Notes under the pieces: generated by a model
Told to the model about the DNA's origin: nothing
The model's input: only the letters and a program-made list of their open reading frames with translations
The model's database searches: none
Source: an uncultured Lentisphaeria bacterium
Lineage (GTDB): Bacteria > Verrucomicrobiota > Lentisphaeria > Victivallales > UBA1829
Length of the DNA: 64,000 nucleotides
NCBI GenBank assembly: GCA_905197955.1
Contig: CAJKAR010000001.1
Coordinates: 62,001-126,000 of the forward strand
Direction of reading: 5' to 3'
Shown: positions 26,793 to 34,740 of the stretch, piece by piece
Position numbering within the stretch: position 1 is the stretch's first letter
Layout of the letters: every line of letters starts with the position of its first letter
Translations under genes and position numbers: made by a program

Positions 26793-26825
26793 AATTTAGC
26801 GTTTCAAACCGATTTTTCAATCGGT
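26793..26825 (-). promoter_or_regulatory. Promoter of grpE with overlapping hairpin
   Basis: On the minus strand TTGAAA (plus coordinates 26815-26820), a 16-bp spacer and TAAATT (26793-26798). A perfect 7-bp inverted repeat with a 4-nt loop, ACCGATT/AATCGGT (26808-26825), covers the -35. No CIRCE element (TTAGCACTC-N9-GAGTGCTAA) is present. Confidence 0.5.
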
Positions 26826-26841
26826 CAAGGGGGAAAATCCT

Positions 26842-26873
26842 CTTTGCGGGAGCTGTTTCCCTCTCCCGCAAAG
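26842..26873 (-). terminator. Hairpin after clpB
   Basis: A perfect 11-bp stem, CTTTGCGGGAG (26842-26852) with CTCCCGCAAAG (26863-26873), lies 15 nt past the clpB stop. The minus-strand continuation has only a short T4 (AGGATTTTCC), so termination may be partial. Confidence 0.6.
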
Positions 26874-26887
26874 AAAAGGCCGAGCCA

Positions 26888-29488
26888 TTATCCTTTGACA
26901 ATATCGAACTTGAGGCTGCCTTTGGCGGCATCGATCTTCAGGGTTGATCCTTCGGCGAGCTCCCCGCCGACGATCAGTTTCGAAACAGGTGTTTCGATTT
27001 CCTTCACGATCACCCGTTTCAGCGGACGGGCACCGTAAAGCGGATCGTATCCCTCTTTCGCCAGAAGCTCCTTCGCCGCCTTGCCGAGTTCGACTTTGAT
27101 GCCGAGCCCTTCCATTCTCGCGCCGAGGTTTTTCATCTGGATGTCGAGAATCTTTTCGATATCCTTCAGAGTCAGGGCATGGAACATCAGCGTCTCATCG
27201 ATTCGGTTCAGGAACTCGGGACGGAAGTTCTGCTTCATCAGCTCCATCACCTGTTCCCGTACCTTTGCCGTGTCGAGTTCGCCTTTTGCGGCGGCATCCA
27301 GCAGGATGTCGCTTCCGAGGTTCGATGTCATGATGATGATCGTGTTCTTGAAATCGACCCTTCTTCCGCGCGAATCGGTCAAAGCTCCATCGTCAAGGAT
27401 CTGAAGGAAGATGTTGAACACATCATGATGCGCCTTTTCGATTTCATCGAACAGAATCACCGAGTACGGGCGCCGGCGGACGGCTTCTGTGAGCTGTCCC
27501 CCTTCATCATATCCGACATATCCCGGAGGCGCGCCGACAAGACGCGATACACTGTGTTTCTCCATGTATTCCGACATATCTATCCGGATCATCGCGCGTT
27601 CATCATCGAACAGATCCTCCGCAAGCGCCTTCGCCAGTTCGGTCTTTCCAACACCGGTCGGCCCCAGGAAGATGAACGATGCAATCGGGCGTTTCGGATC
27701 CTTCAGTCCCGCACGAGCACGCAGAACCGAATCGGCGACCGCATCGACCGCCTCATCCTGTCCCACCACACGCTCATGCAGTTTTTCCGGCAGGGCAAGC
27801 AGTTTCTCCCGTTCGCCCTGAACCAGTTTGCTGACCGGAATGTGGGTCCAGCGGGAGACGATCTCGGCGATGTCCTCCTCATCAACCTGCTCTTTCAGCA
27901 GACGCTTTTCGGACTGCATCTTGATCTTCTCTTCCATCGCGGCGATCTGTTTCTGGATTCCGGGGATCGTACCGTGCTGCAATTTTGCGGCGGTCTCCAG
28001 ATCATACGTCCGTTCGGCTTTCGCCAGTTCGGCTTTTGCCACTTCCAGGCTTTCACGCAGGGTGCGGATCTCGGAGATCGAATTCTTTTCCGCATCCCAT
28101 TCGCTTTTCAGCAGCGCGGCCTGCTCCTTGACCTCAGCGAGTTCCTTTTCGATATCCTCGCGACGGGCGACGGATGCCGGATCGGTCTCCTTCTTCAACG
28201 CAGCCTGCTCAATTTCCAGACGCATTCTTTTGCGTTCCAGTTCATCGATCTCGACAGGGCAGGAGTCGATTTCCGTCCGCAGTTTTGCGGCCGCTTCGTC
28301 GATGAGGTCGATTGCCTTGTCGGGCAGGAACCGGTCCGCGATGTACTTGTCGGAAAGCGTCGCAGCGGCAATGATCGCGGAGTCCTTGATCTTCACGCCA
28401 TGATGCACTTCATAACGCTCTTTCAGACCACGCAGAATGGAAATCGTATCCTCCACGCTCGGCTGGGGAACCAGAACCGCCTGGAAACGACGCTCCAGCG
28501 CGGGATCTTTTTCAATATATTTCCGATACTCGTCCAGCGTCGTTGCACCGATGCAGTGCAGTTCGCCGCGCGCCAGAAGAGGCTTCAGCAGATTGCCCGC
28601 ATCCATAGCCCCTTCGCCGCCGGCTCCTGCGCCGACCACCGTGTGCAGTTCGTCGATGAACAGAATGATCTTTCCTTCCGAAGAGGTCACTTCCTTGAGA
28701 ACCGCTTTCAAACGTTCCTCGAATTCGCCTCTGTATTTTGCTCCTGCGATCAGGGCGCCCATGTCAAGCGCGACCAGTTTTTTCTCTTTCAGTCCTTCCG
28801 GTACATCGCCGCTCATAATACGGATAGCGAGGCCCTCCACGATGGCGGTCTTGCCGACACCCGGCTCACCGATCAGCACCGGATTGTTCTTCGTTCTGCG
28901 GGAAAGAATCTGAATCGCACGACGGATCTCGTCGTCTCTTCCGATCACCGGATCGAGCTTGTTCTGCGCTGCCGCGGCGGTCAGGTCGCGACCATATTTT
29001 TCCAGCGCCTCGAAGGTCGATTCCGGAGAATCGTTCGTGACACGCTGATTTCCGCGCACCGCCTTCAGAGCATTCAGCACATTCGCCTCGTTCACACCGA
29101 GATCCGAAAGCAGTTTCGCGCACCTTTTATCCACATTCAGCAAAGCAAGGAACAAGTGCTCCACGCTGATGTAATCATCTTTCATGCGTTCGGCAATGTT
29201 CTTCGCCTCAACCAGAGTCTGGCTGAAGTCACGCGACGTATAGGACTGCTGCGCTCCCGGTCCGCTCACGGACGGAATCGACCGCAGTTCCTGCTCGATC
29301 GCCAGACTCAAACGGCCGTAATCAACATTCATTTTCTTCATCAGAGAGGGGATCAATCCGCCTTCCTGATCGACCAGAGCCTTCAACAGGTGAATCGGCC
29401 GGATCTCCTGATGACCGTATTCCGCCGCAATGTTCTGCGACGCAATCATAGCTTCTCTGGATTTCGTTGTCAGTTTTTCCATATCCAT
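26888..29488 (-). CDS. clpB: Chaperone protein ClpB
   Basis: 866 aa, full length. N-domain repeats (residues 1-150), first AAA+ module with Walker A GEPGVGKTA and Walker B IILFIDELHT, coiled-coil M-domain (about 400-525, SCPVEIDELERKRMRLEIEQ), and second AAA+ module with GPTGVGKTELA and VILFDEIEKAH. The closing segment GARPLKRVI is the usual sensor-2 region. A hexameric disaggregase working with DnaK/DnaJ/GrpE, whose co-chaperones are encoded directly downstream. GGAGAAAC precedes the ATG. Confidence 0.97.
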   Translation of the reverse strand: MDMEKLTTKSREAMIASQNIAAEYGHQEIRPIHLLKALVDQEGGLIPSLMKKMNVDYGRLSLAIEQELRSIPSVSGPGAQQSYTSRDFSQTLVEAKNIAERMKDDYISVEHLFLALLNVDKRCAKLLSDLGVNEANVLNALKAVRGNQRVTNDSPESTFEALEKYGRDLTAAAAQNKLDPVIGRDDEIRRAIQILSRRTKNNPVLIGEPGVGKTAIVEGLAIRIMSGDVPEGLKEKKLVALDMGALIAGAKYRGEFEERLKAVLKEVTSSEGKIILFIDELHTVVGAGAGGEGAMDAGNLLKPLLARGELHCIGATTLDEYRKYIEKDPALERRFQAVLVPQPSVEDTISILRGLKERYEVHHGVKIKDSAIIAAATLSDKYIADRFLPDKAIDLIDEAAAKLRTEIDSCPVEIDELERKRMRLEIEQAALKKETDPASVARREDIEKELAEVKEQAALLKSEWDAEKNSISEIRTLRESLEVAKAELAKAERTYDLETAAKLQHGTIPGIQKQIAAMEEKIKMQSEKRLLKEQVDEEDIAEIVSRWTHIPVSKLVQGEREKLLALPEKLHERVVGQDEAVDAVADSVLRARAGLKDPKRPIASFIFLGPTGVGKTELAKALAEDLFDDERAMIRIDMSEYMEKHSVSRLVGAPPGYVGYDEGGQLTEAVRRRPYSVILFDEIEKAHHDVFNIFLQILDDGALTDSRGRRVDFKNTIIIMTSNLGSDILLDAAAKGELDTAKVREQVMELMKQNFRPEFLNRIDETLMFHALTLKDIEKILDIQMKNLGARMEGLGIKVELGKAAKELLAKEGYDPLYGARPLKRVIVKEIETPVSKLIVGGELAEGSTLKIDAAKGSLKFDIVKG

Positions 29489-29658
29489 AGATGTTTCTCC
29501 TTTTTTTCTGTCGGAATAAGCATATTCCTTGCCAATCTGGAATGTCCCCTGTCCGCGCCTTCGGAAAGCACTTGACGGGAGTCATTTCCGGCGGGACCGC
29601 CCTCCTCCACGGCCCCGATTGCCTTGAAAATGTCTCATTTTCCGCCCAAACTGCGACA

Positions 29659-31007
29659 TTATGACACAGCAGGAGAATCTTCTCTTTCCCGTTTTGAGCG
29701 CAGAACGCGCCAGACAGCCACCGCCAGTCCAAACATGATCCATTTCGACACCGGCACCGCGGCCCACACTCCCGACAACCCGAAAAAGTACGGCAGCACA
29801 AACAATGCCAGAGGGAACATCACGCAGAAATCCCCATAAATCAGGGTGGAAGCCAGCGTACTGCGTCCCTCGGCCTGGAAATAGGCGCAGAAAATCTGAA
29901 AGATCGCAAGCGGAATCAGCGACAGGGAAGTTATGACCAGAGCCGGATCTGTCACACGGATCAGCGACGGCGTCGCATGAAAGGCCTCCGGAATCACGCT
30001 GTTTCCGAACAGAAGCGCCAGCGCGAACAGCACTCCGACTCCCCCGGAAAACAGCAGTCCGTAACGGAGAAATCTCCGTTTCCGGTTCTCCGCCCCGCAG
30101 CCATGATGATAACTGACCGGCGGCTGAATCCCCAGTCCGATTCCTTCCGAAAGCATCATCAGCGGGGTCGTGACATAGGAGATAATCGCATAGGCCGCCA
30201 CAGCGACCAGTCCGCCGTAACGCTGCGCCTGAATATTGTGCAGGAGAATCAGCATGGCACCCATCATCTGGAGTCCGAACGAAGGCAGTCCGGTCAGCAC
30301 GATCGTGCCGAGAATGGAGCCATACGGACGCAGATGCCTGATCCGGAACGCAAAATCGAATTTCCCTCTGATAAAATAGATCACAGCAAGCAGAGCCGTC
30401 AGGAACTGCGCCGCAACGGTTGCCCATGCGGACCCCTTCACCCCGAACGGATATACCAGAACCAGAAGATAATCCAGAACAATATTGGCGATCAGACCGG
30501 CAAGCATGATGAACATGGCACGGAACTGCTTGCGATCATGACGCATCACTGCCAGCAGGGAGGAGGTGATGATCTGGAACAGGCATCCCATCCCGACGAT
30601 CCGCGCATAATCCTCCGCCATGCCGACAATCTTTACATCCGCTCCCATCCACCCGACCAGTCCACTGTAAAGCGGAGCCGCCAGAGTCAGAGGAACTCCC
30701 AGCGGAATCATCGCCGAAATCAGATTTCCAAAAAAAGTCCAGCAGTCAGCGGCTTGCCGCGTCCGCGGCAGTAGGCGATCGTAATCCCCGTCCCGTTGCC
30801 GAGCATCTCGCCAAGCCCCAGGAAAAAACAATAAAACGGAAACGCCACATTGATGGCGGCAAGAGCATCATCCCCGGCTCCCCAGCCGACAAACAAGCCG
30901 TCCACTACCGTATAGATTCCGGCAAGGAGCATGCCTACCGTCGCGGGAACGGAATAGCCGATGAAACTACGGAAATCCGAATTCTTCTGCAAAAATAAAC
31001 TCTTCAT
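29659..31007 (-). pseudogene. Second MATE exporter, interrupted by a frameshift in a T7 run
   Basis: The N-terminal part (31007 to about 30737; MKSLFLQKNSDFRSFIGYSVPATVGMLLAGIYTVVDG...GNGTGITIAYCRGRGK) and the C-terminal part (about 30729-29659; FFGNLISAMIPLGVPLTL...) are in different frames. They meet at a run of seven T on the coding strand (A7 at 30730-30736). Adding one T restores a continuous 449-codon MATE protein of normal length. The lesion may be a real mutation, phase variation, -1 slippage during expression, or a sequencing error in a homopolymer. The start at 31007 has AGGTG 7 nt upstream. Its paralogue at 22917 is intact. Confidence 0.8.
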
Positions 31008-31026
31008 AACAACACCTGAACTCTCC

Positions 31027-31045
31027 GACGGCAAAACACGCCGTC
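31027..31045 (-). repeat. Short inverted repeat before the second MATE gene
   Basis: GACGGC and GCCGTC (6 bp, 7-nt loop) lie 20 nt upstream of the MATE start codon, in its untranslated leader. No T-tract follows. It may be a regulatory hairpin, or chance. Confidence 0.25.
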
Positions 31046-31166
31046 TTTACCGCAGACAGCCTCTGAGCCGGTCGCAACCGCACAAGCCGTCCTGCGAAAC
31101 AAATCCGCATAACTGCGTCTTCTGAATACGGGGGATTTTTTTCAAGGGGGAAGAGTGGCGTTTGTC

Positions 31167-31325
31167 CTATAAGGCAAGTCCCGCAAATCCTGAACGGGTA
31201 ACAGATGAATAACAGACGCCACCAAATATCCATCCCCCGTAATCGCGAGTCACGGCAAACGGATCGGATACCGTCGTAAAGGACAGTCCCGCTGTATGGA
31301 TCGTCTTGTTTTCTGTTTTCATCAT
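31167..31325 (-). CDS. Possible small peptide (52 aa), unknown
   Basis: The frame starting MMKTENKTIHTAG ends at 31167 with a Gly/aromatic-rich tail (YGGWIFGGVCYSSV). Its support is a promoter in the right place (see 31355-31382) and a transporter gene downstream on the same strand. Against it, the Shine-Dalgarno region is weak (GAAAGTG) and no homologue is recalled. The single Cys and the Gly/Tyr/Trp-rich end could suit a secreted or modified peptide, but no modification enzyme is nearby. Confidence 0.35.
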   Translation of the reverse strand: MMKTENKTIHTAGLSFTTVSDPFAVTRDYGGWIFGGVCYSSVTRSGFAGLAL

Positions 31326-31354
31326 CGGTTCACTTTCTTGCGGTTCTCTTTCTG

Positions 31355-31382
31355 ACCTTAGCACATTTTTTAAAAAAGTCAA
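31355..31382 (-). promoter_or_regulatory. Promoter reading toward the small peptide and MATE gene
   Basis: On the minus strand TTGACT (31377-31382), a 16-bp spacer and TAAGGT (31355-31360). Transcription would start near 31348, about 23 nt before the 52-aa frame. No other gene-sized frame was supported in 31326-31521. Confidence 0.5.
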
Positions 31383-31521
31383 ATTTCCCACAGATCCCCC
31401 TCCCCTTCTGCACTCCTCTCCCCCCTGCCGGAACGGAATTGAAATCTCCTCATTGAAAATCCTGCCCGCTGAGGGATTCTCCCCATTCAGAAGCGTTTTC
31501 CGAAAAAAATCCGGACCCGAT

Positions 31522-31579
31522 TTGATTTTTTCAATTATGAATGATATATTTTTCAATAAGAGAGAATATTTTTATCATT
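31522..31579 (+). promoter_or_regulatory. Promoter and candidate operator of the IclR gene
   Basis: TTGATT (31522-31527), 17-bp spacer, TATATT (31545-31550). A 7-bp inverted repeat, AATGATA (31540-31546) with TATCATT (31573-31579), spans the -10 and the expected start of transcription. The stretch is far richer in A+T than its surroundings. The leader to the start codon is about 150 nt. Confidence 0.55.
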
Positions 31580-31704
31580 AATAAAAACATGCAGGGATTT
31601 CGTGCTTAGTCCGACCTGTGCATCGGCGCCGGATTGCGACAGGAGCACCGCCCTTGACCGGGGAAAGATACCGGTGCATTTTCCGTATCACAAAAGGGAA
31701 GATC

Positions 31705-32448
31705 ATGGTTCAATCGGTGGAACGCTGTGCTGGGATTCTGAACTGTGTTGCAGAACATCCGGAAGGAATGACTCTGGGCAGAGTGGCGGAGGAGATGGGA
31801 CTGAAATATCCAACCGTCTACAATCTGGTCATGAGTCTGACGGAATGCGGGCTTCTGGAAAAGGATGCGGAGAATATTCTTTATCCGGGCAGACAGCTTG
31901 GAGTGCTGAACGCCTGCCGTCTGCGTTCCGCATATATCCGGCAGCTGAAACGGATGGCATCGGATCTTGCGGGATATCCGCAAGAACACACGATCGCGTT
32001 TTCCATCATCCGCGACCACCGCATGGAGGGAATCGCGCACAAAGGACTCCGGGAAAAACAGTTGAAGTTCGGGCGCTATGATTTTCATCTGTTCGACACG
32101 GTGGCGGGTATCGTTTTTTTCGCCTTTCTGCCGGAGAAGGAGCAGAAGGAACTGATGAAATGGAACAAGGATGCTCCGGAATTCAAACAGTACTGGGGAA
32201 CAGAGGAACGCCTGTGGAAAGCGGTGGAACGCTGTCGGAAGAACGGATATTCGCTGCATCCGATGGACAATCCGGAGTTTGCCAGAATCGGCGTGCCAGT
32301 CTTTGCCGACGGCAGGCTTTTCGGAGCTTTGACCTGGGGATGGAATCCTCCGGGGAAACAGGAGATCGAAAGAGTCATCCGGCGTCTTCGGAACCTGCCG
32401 GAGCTCTCCGCGGAAATCACGCTTGAACCGACTCCGATTCAGGCTTAA
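31705..32448 (+). CDS. IclR-family transcription regulator
   Basis: 247 aa from the ATG at 31705, preceded by AAAGGGAAG; an in-frame ATG at 31618 has no such site. N-terminal winged helix (VQSVERCAGILNCVAEHPEGMTLGRVAEEMGLKYPTVYNLVMSL) and C-terminal effector domain (FDTVAGIVFFAFLPE; RIGVPVFADGRLFGALTWGW). IclR proteins usually control catabolic genes and sense small acids or sugars. The oxidoreductase gene begins 28 nt downstream and is the likely target and partner. Confidence 0.88.
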   Translation: MVQSVERCAGILNCVAEHPEGMTLGRVAEEMGLKYPTVYNLVMSLTECGLLEKDAENILYPGRQLGVLNACRLRSAYIRQLKRMASDLAGYPQEHTIAFSIIRDHRMEGIAHKGLREKQLKFGRYDFHLFDTVAGIVFFAFLPEKEQKELMKWNKDAPEFKQYWGTEERLWKAVERCRKNGYSLHPMDNPEFARIGVPVFADGRLFGALTWGWNPPGKQEIERVIRRLRNLPELSAEITLEPTPIQA

Positions 32449-32476
32449 AAACAGACAGGATGAAAAGGGTACAGAA

Positions 32477-33715
32477 ATGGATTTTGATGTGAAGTATGAT
32501 GTTGCCGTGATCGGCGGCGGCATTGCGGGTGTCGCGGCGGCATTGCAGGCGGCGCGGTCGGGAAAGAAAACGGTTCTTGTGGAAAAGACGATTCTCCTCG
32601 GCGGACTCGCCACAAGCGGACTGGTCTACATCTATCTGCCTCTCTGCGATGGAAACGGACATCAGGTGACTTTCGGGCTCTGTGAAGAACTCATCCGCAA
32701 GAGCATTCAGTACGGTCCGGGCAAGATTCCGGAACACTGGCAGGATGGGAAAAACGCCAGAGAGGAAGAACGCTTCCGCTGTATCTTTTCGCCGGCGGCA
32801 TTCATGCTGGCTCTGGATGAGGCGGTGCAGGAGGCGGGAATCGATGTCTGGTTCGACACTCTTGTCTGCGGAGCGGAAGTCAGCGGAAACCGCCTCACCG
32901 GGGCGATCGTGGAAAACGAAAGCGGACGCGGTGTCATTCATGCAAAACGCTTTGTGGATGCCAGCGGAAGTTCCATTCTGGCGCGTCGCGCAGGAGTCCC
33001 CTGTCTGGATGAGAACAATTACCTTTCCATCTGGGCGATCGAATATCGGAAAGATGCCAATCCGGAAGGGGAAAATCTTGGAAAAAACGTTGCCGTCTGT
33101 GCCTGCGGAGCATGGGCGAACGGAGGAACAAGCATGTCCGATCGCGAACTCGCCAGAGCCGGACTCACACGCGAAATGCTGCGTCAGGCGCCGTACCGGG
33201 GAATCTCCGGCAGAAAAGTTTCGGAATATGTCCTGCGTACACGCAACTGCCTCCGCGAGCATTTCCTGACCAACTATGAATCCGGAAAATACGATCGCAA
33301 TTCCAACTACGCTTTGAAACTGCCGGTCATGCCGCAGTTCCGTAAAATTTACTGCATCAAGGGCGAATACGTCCTCAAGGAGAACGAGCATGCAACGTTC
33401 TTCGAGGACTCCATCGGACTGCTTGCTGACTGGAGAAAAGCCGGTTTCGTCTGGGAAATCCCCTACCGGACTCTCTATCCGGAAAACAGGCTCGGCGGAC
33501 TGCTCGCCGCAGGACGCTGTTCCGCAGCCAGCGGCGATGCGTGGGAAGTCACCCGGGTCATCCCCTCGGCCGCCATGACCGGACAGGTCGCAGGACTTGC
33601 GGCTGCTCTCTCCATCGACGAAAATGTCGAACCGACGGATCTGAATGTTCCGCTTCTTCAGACAGAACTCCGGAAACTCGGATTTCCGCTTCATCTTGCA
33701 GATGTCGGTCTCTGA
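32477..33715 (+). CDS. FAD-dependent oxidoreductase
   Basis: 412 aa. The dinucleotide fold is clear (DVAVIGGGIAGVAAALQAARSGKKTVLVEK). After it come a conserved LLGGLATSG segment and a C-terminal FAD contact (LGGLLAAGRCSAASGDAWEVTRVIPSAAMTGQVAG), as in the FAD_oxidored family common in Planctomycetota, Lentisphaerota and Bacteroidota. Substrates of these enzymes are mostly unknown. The ATG at 32477 has AAAAGGG upstream. No signal peptide. Co-transcribed with the IclR gene and followed by a large hairpin. Confidence 0.85.
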   Translation: MDFDVKYDVAVIGGGIAGVAAALQAARSGKKTVLVEKTILLGGLATSGLVYIYLPLCDGNGHQVTFGLCEELIRKSIQYGPGKIPEHWQDGKNAREEERFRCIFSPAAFMLALDEAVQEAGIDVWFDTLVCGAEVSGNRLTGAIVENESGRGVIHAKRFVDASGSSILARRAGVPCLDENNYLSIWAIEYRKDANPEGENLGKNVAVCACGAWANGGTSMSDRELARAGLTREMLRQAPYRGISGRKVSEYVLRTRNCLREHFLTNYESGKYDRNSNYALKLPVMPQFRKIYCIKGEYVLKENEHATFFEDSIGLLADWRKAGFVWEIPYRTLYPENRLGGLLAAGRCSAASGDAWEVTRVIPSAAMTGQVAGLAAALSIDENVEPTDLNVPLLQTELRKLGFPLHLADVGL

Positions 33716-33731
33716 GAGTCTGCCCTCTACG

Positions 33732-33767
33732 CCCCGTCCCCTGCGTCGCGTTGCGCAGGGGACGGGG
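33732..33767 (+). terminator. Strong GC hairpin after the FAD oxidoreductase gene
   Basis: A perfect 14-bp stem (33732-33745 with 33754-33767, both CCCCGTCCCC-type arms) with an 8-nt loop lies 16 nt past the stop codon. It has no T-run, so termination may be incomplete or Rho-assisted. The rest of 33716-34065 holds no gene; its end carries the control region of the next gene. Confidence 0.7.
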
Positions 33768-33943
33768 CTGTAATTTCCCGTAAAAGTACGTTTGATTTTT
33801 TCTTCTTTTTCCAATTTTCTCCCCTCTACCATCCCCTTCCGGATCCCCTTGCGGCAAAATAGAGAATCTGTACTGATTTTTCCATTTCTCTTCCGACTTC
33901 TCCTCTTTTTCCGGAAAAAAATTCATTTTTTTGCATTTTTCAC

Positions 33944-34018
33944 TTGCAAACCTGTAAATTCCAGTTTAATTTAGTTTACAGAAAAAATATTCGGGGGTCC
34001 GGACCTGCAAATTCCAGG
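33944..34018 (+). promoter_or_regulatory. Control region of the LexA-like gene with paired operator-like repeats
   Basis: CCTGTAAATTCCAG (33951-33964) recurs as CCTGCAAATTCCAG (34004-34017), 53 bp apart, about five helical turns. CTGTAAA (33952-33958) and TTTACAG (33975-33981) also form a 7-bp inverted repeat over the likely promoter (TTGCAA 33944-33949; TTTAAT/TAATTT near 33965-33972). Such doubled sites next to a repressor gene suggest autoregulation. Confidence 0.5.
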
Positions 34019-34065
34019 TGCCGGGGATGAAGGAGCAAACAAACATCCGGGAGGGGGGAACCGCC

Positions 34066-34686
34066 ATGAAGGGGCTGACCGCAAAACAGCACGATATTCT
34101 TGATTTTATCGAAGGATTCATCCGTACAGAGAAAATGTCTCCGACCGTTTATGAAATCGCGGAACATTTCAAAATCAAAACATCCACCGTATTTGCCCAT
34201 CTGCGGGCTCTCCAGAAAAAGAACCATATCAGCCGGAGTTCCAAAGCGCGGAGCATTGTTCTGACCGGGTTAAAAAGAAAATGGCGTCATCCGGCGGGGC
34301 TGCGAGCCATTCCGGTCTACGATGAAGGAATCGACAGCAGACTCTGCTCAGACCCACAGAAAGAACTTTACTGCGATTCCTCGCTCTTCGAAAAAACGCT
34401 CCATACAGACAGCCGCAATCTCTATGCGCTTCGTGTCCACGGCAGCGGAATGAAGGAGTTCGGAATCCTTGACGGTGATATTGCGATCGTAAAACGGCAT
34501 CCCGATTCCGTCAAGAAAGGCGATATCCTCGTTACCGATGAGAACGGGGAATCCATTCTGAAAAGCTGTACGGATGTGGAAAACGATCATCTTTTGCTTC
34601 TGGATGCGAACGGGAAACGGGAGGAACAATCCATCAAGGATCTTCTTCTCAAGGGGGTTGTTGTCGGAGTTCAGAGAGCGCTTTGA
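34066..34686 (+). CDS. LexA-like repressor lacking self-cleavage residues
   Basis: 206 aa from the ATG at 34066, preceded by GAGGGGGGAA; earlier in-frame ATGs at 34018 and 34027 lie in the operator-like repeat. Winged helix at 1-65 (LTAKQHDILDFIEGFIRTEKMSPTVYEIAEHFKIKTSTVFAHLRALQKKNHI), then a LexA/S24 peptidase domain. Where LexA has GxSM, this protein reads Gly126-Ser127-Gly128-Met129 (HGSGMKEFGILDGD), so the nucleophile position is Gly. The Ala-Gly cleavage pair is Glu87-Gly88 (YDEG). The Lys position (ILK, Lys166) is kept. RecA-triggered self-cleavage is therefore unlikely. Ser127, one residue off, is a possible substitute. Confidence 0.8.
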   Translation: MKGLTAKQHDILDFIEGFIRTEKMSPTVYEIAEHFKIKTSTVFAHLRALQKKNHISRSSKARSIVLTGLKRKWRHPAGLRAIPVYDEGIDSRLCSDPQKELYCDSSLFEKTLHTDSRNLYALRVHGSGMKEFGILDGDIAIVKRHPDSVKKGDILVTDENGESILKSCTDVENDHLLLLDANGKREEQSIKDLLLKGVVVGVQRAL

Positions 34687-34740
34687 ATGGAAAACACCCT
34701 CTTTCAACGAATGAGGAAAAGCCGGACGGCACTGTACCGC

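Noticed and set aside
27179..29575. 798-codon open frame opposite clpB
   Set aside because: clpB on the minus strand is unmistakable, and the opposite frame has no homology features.
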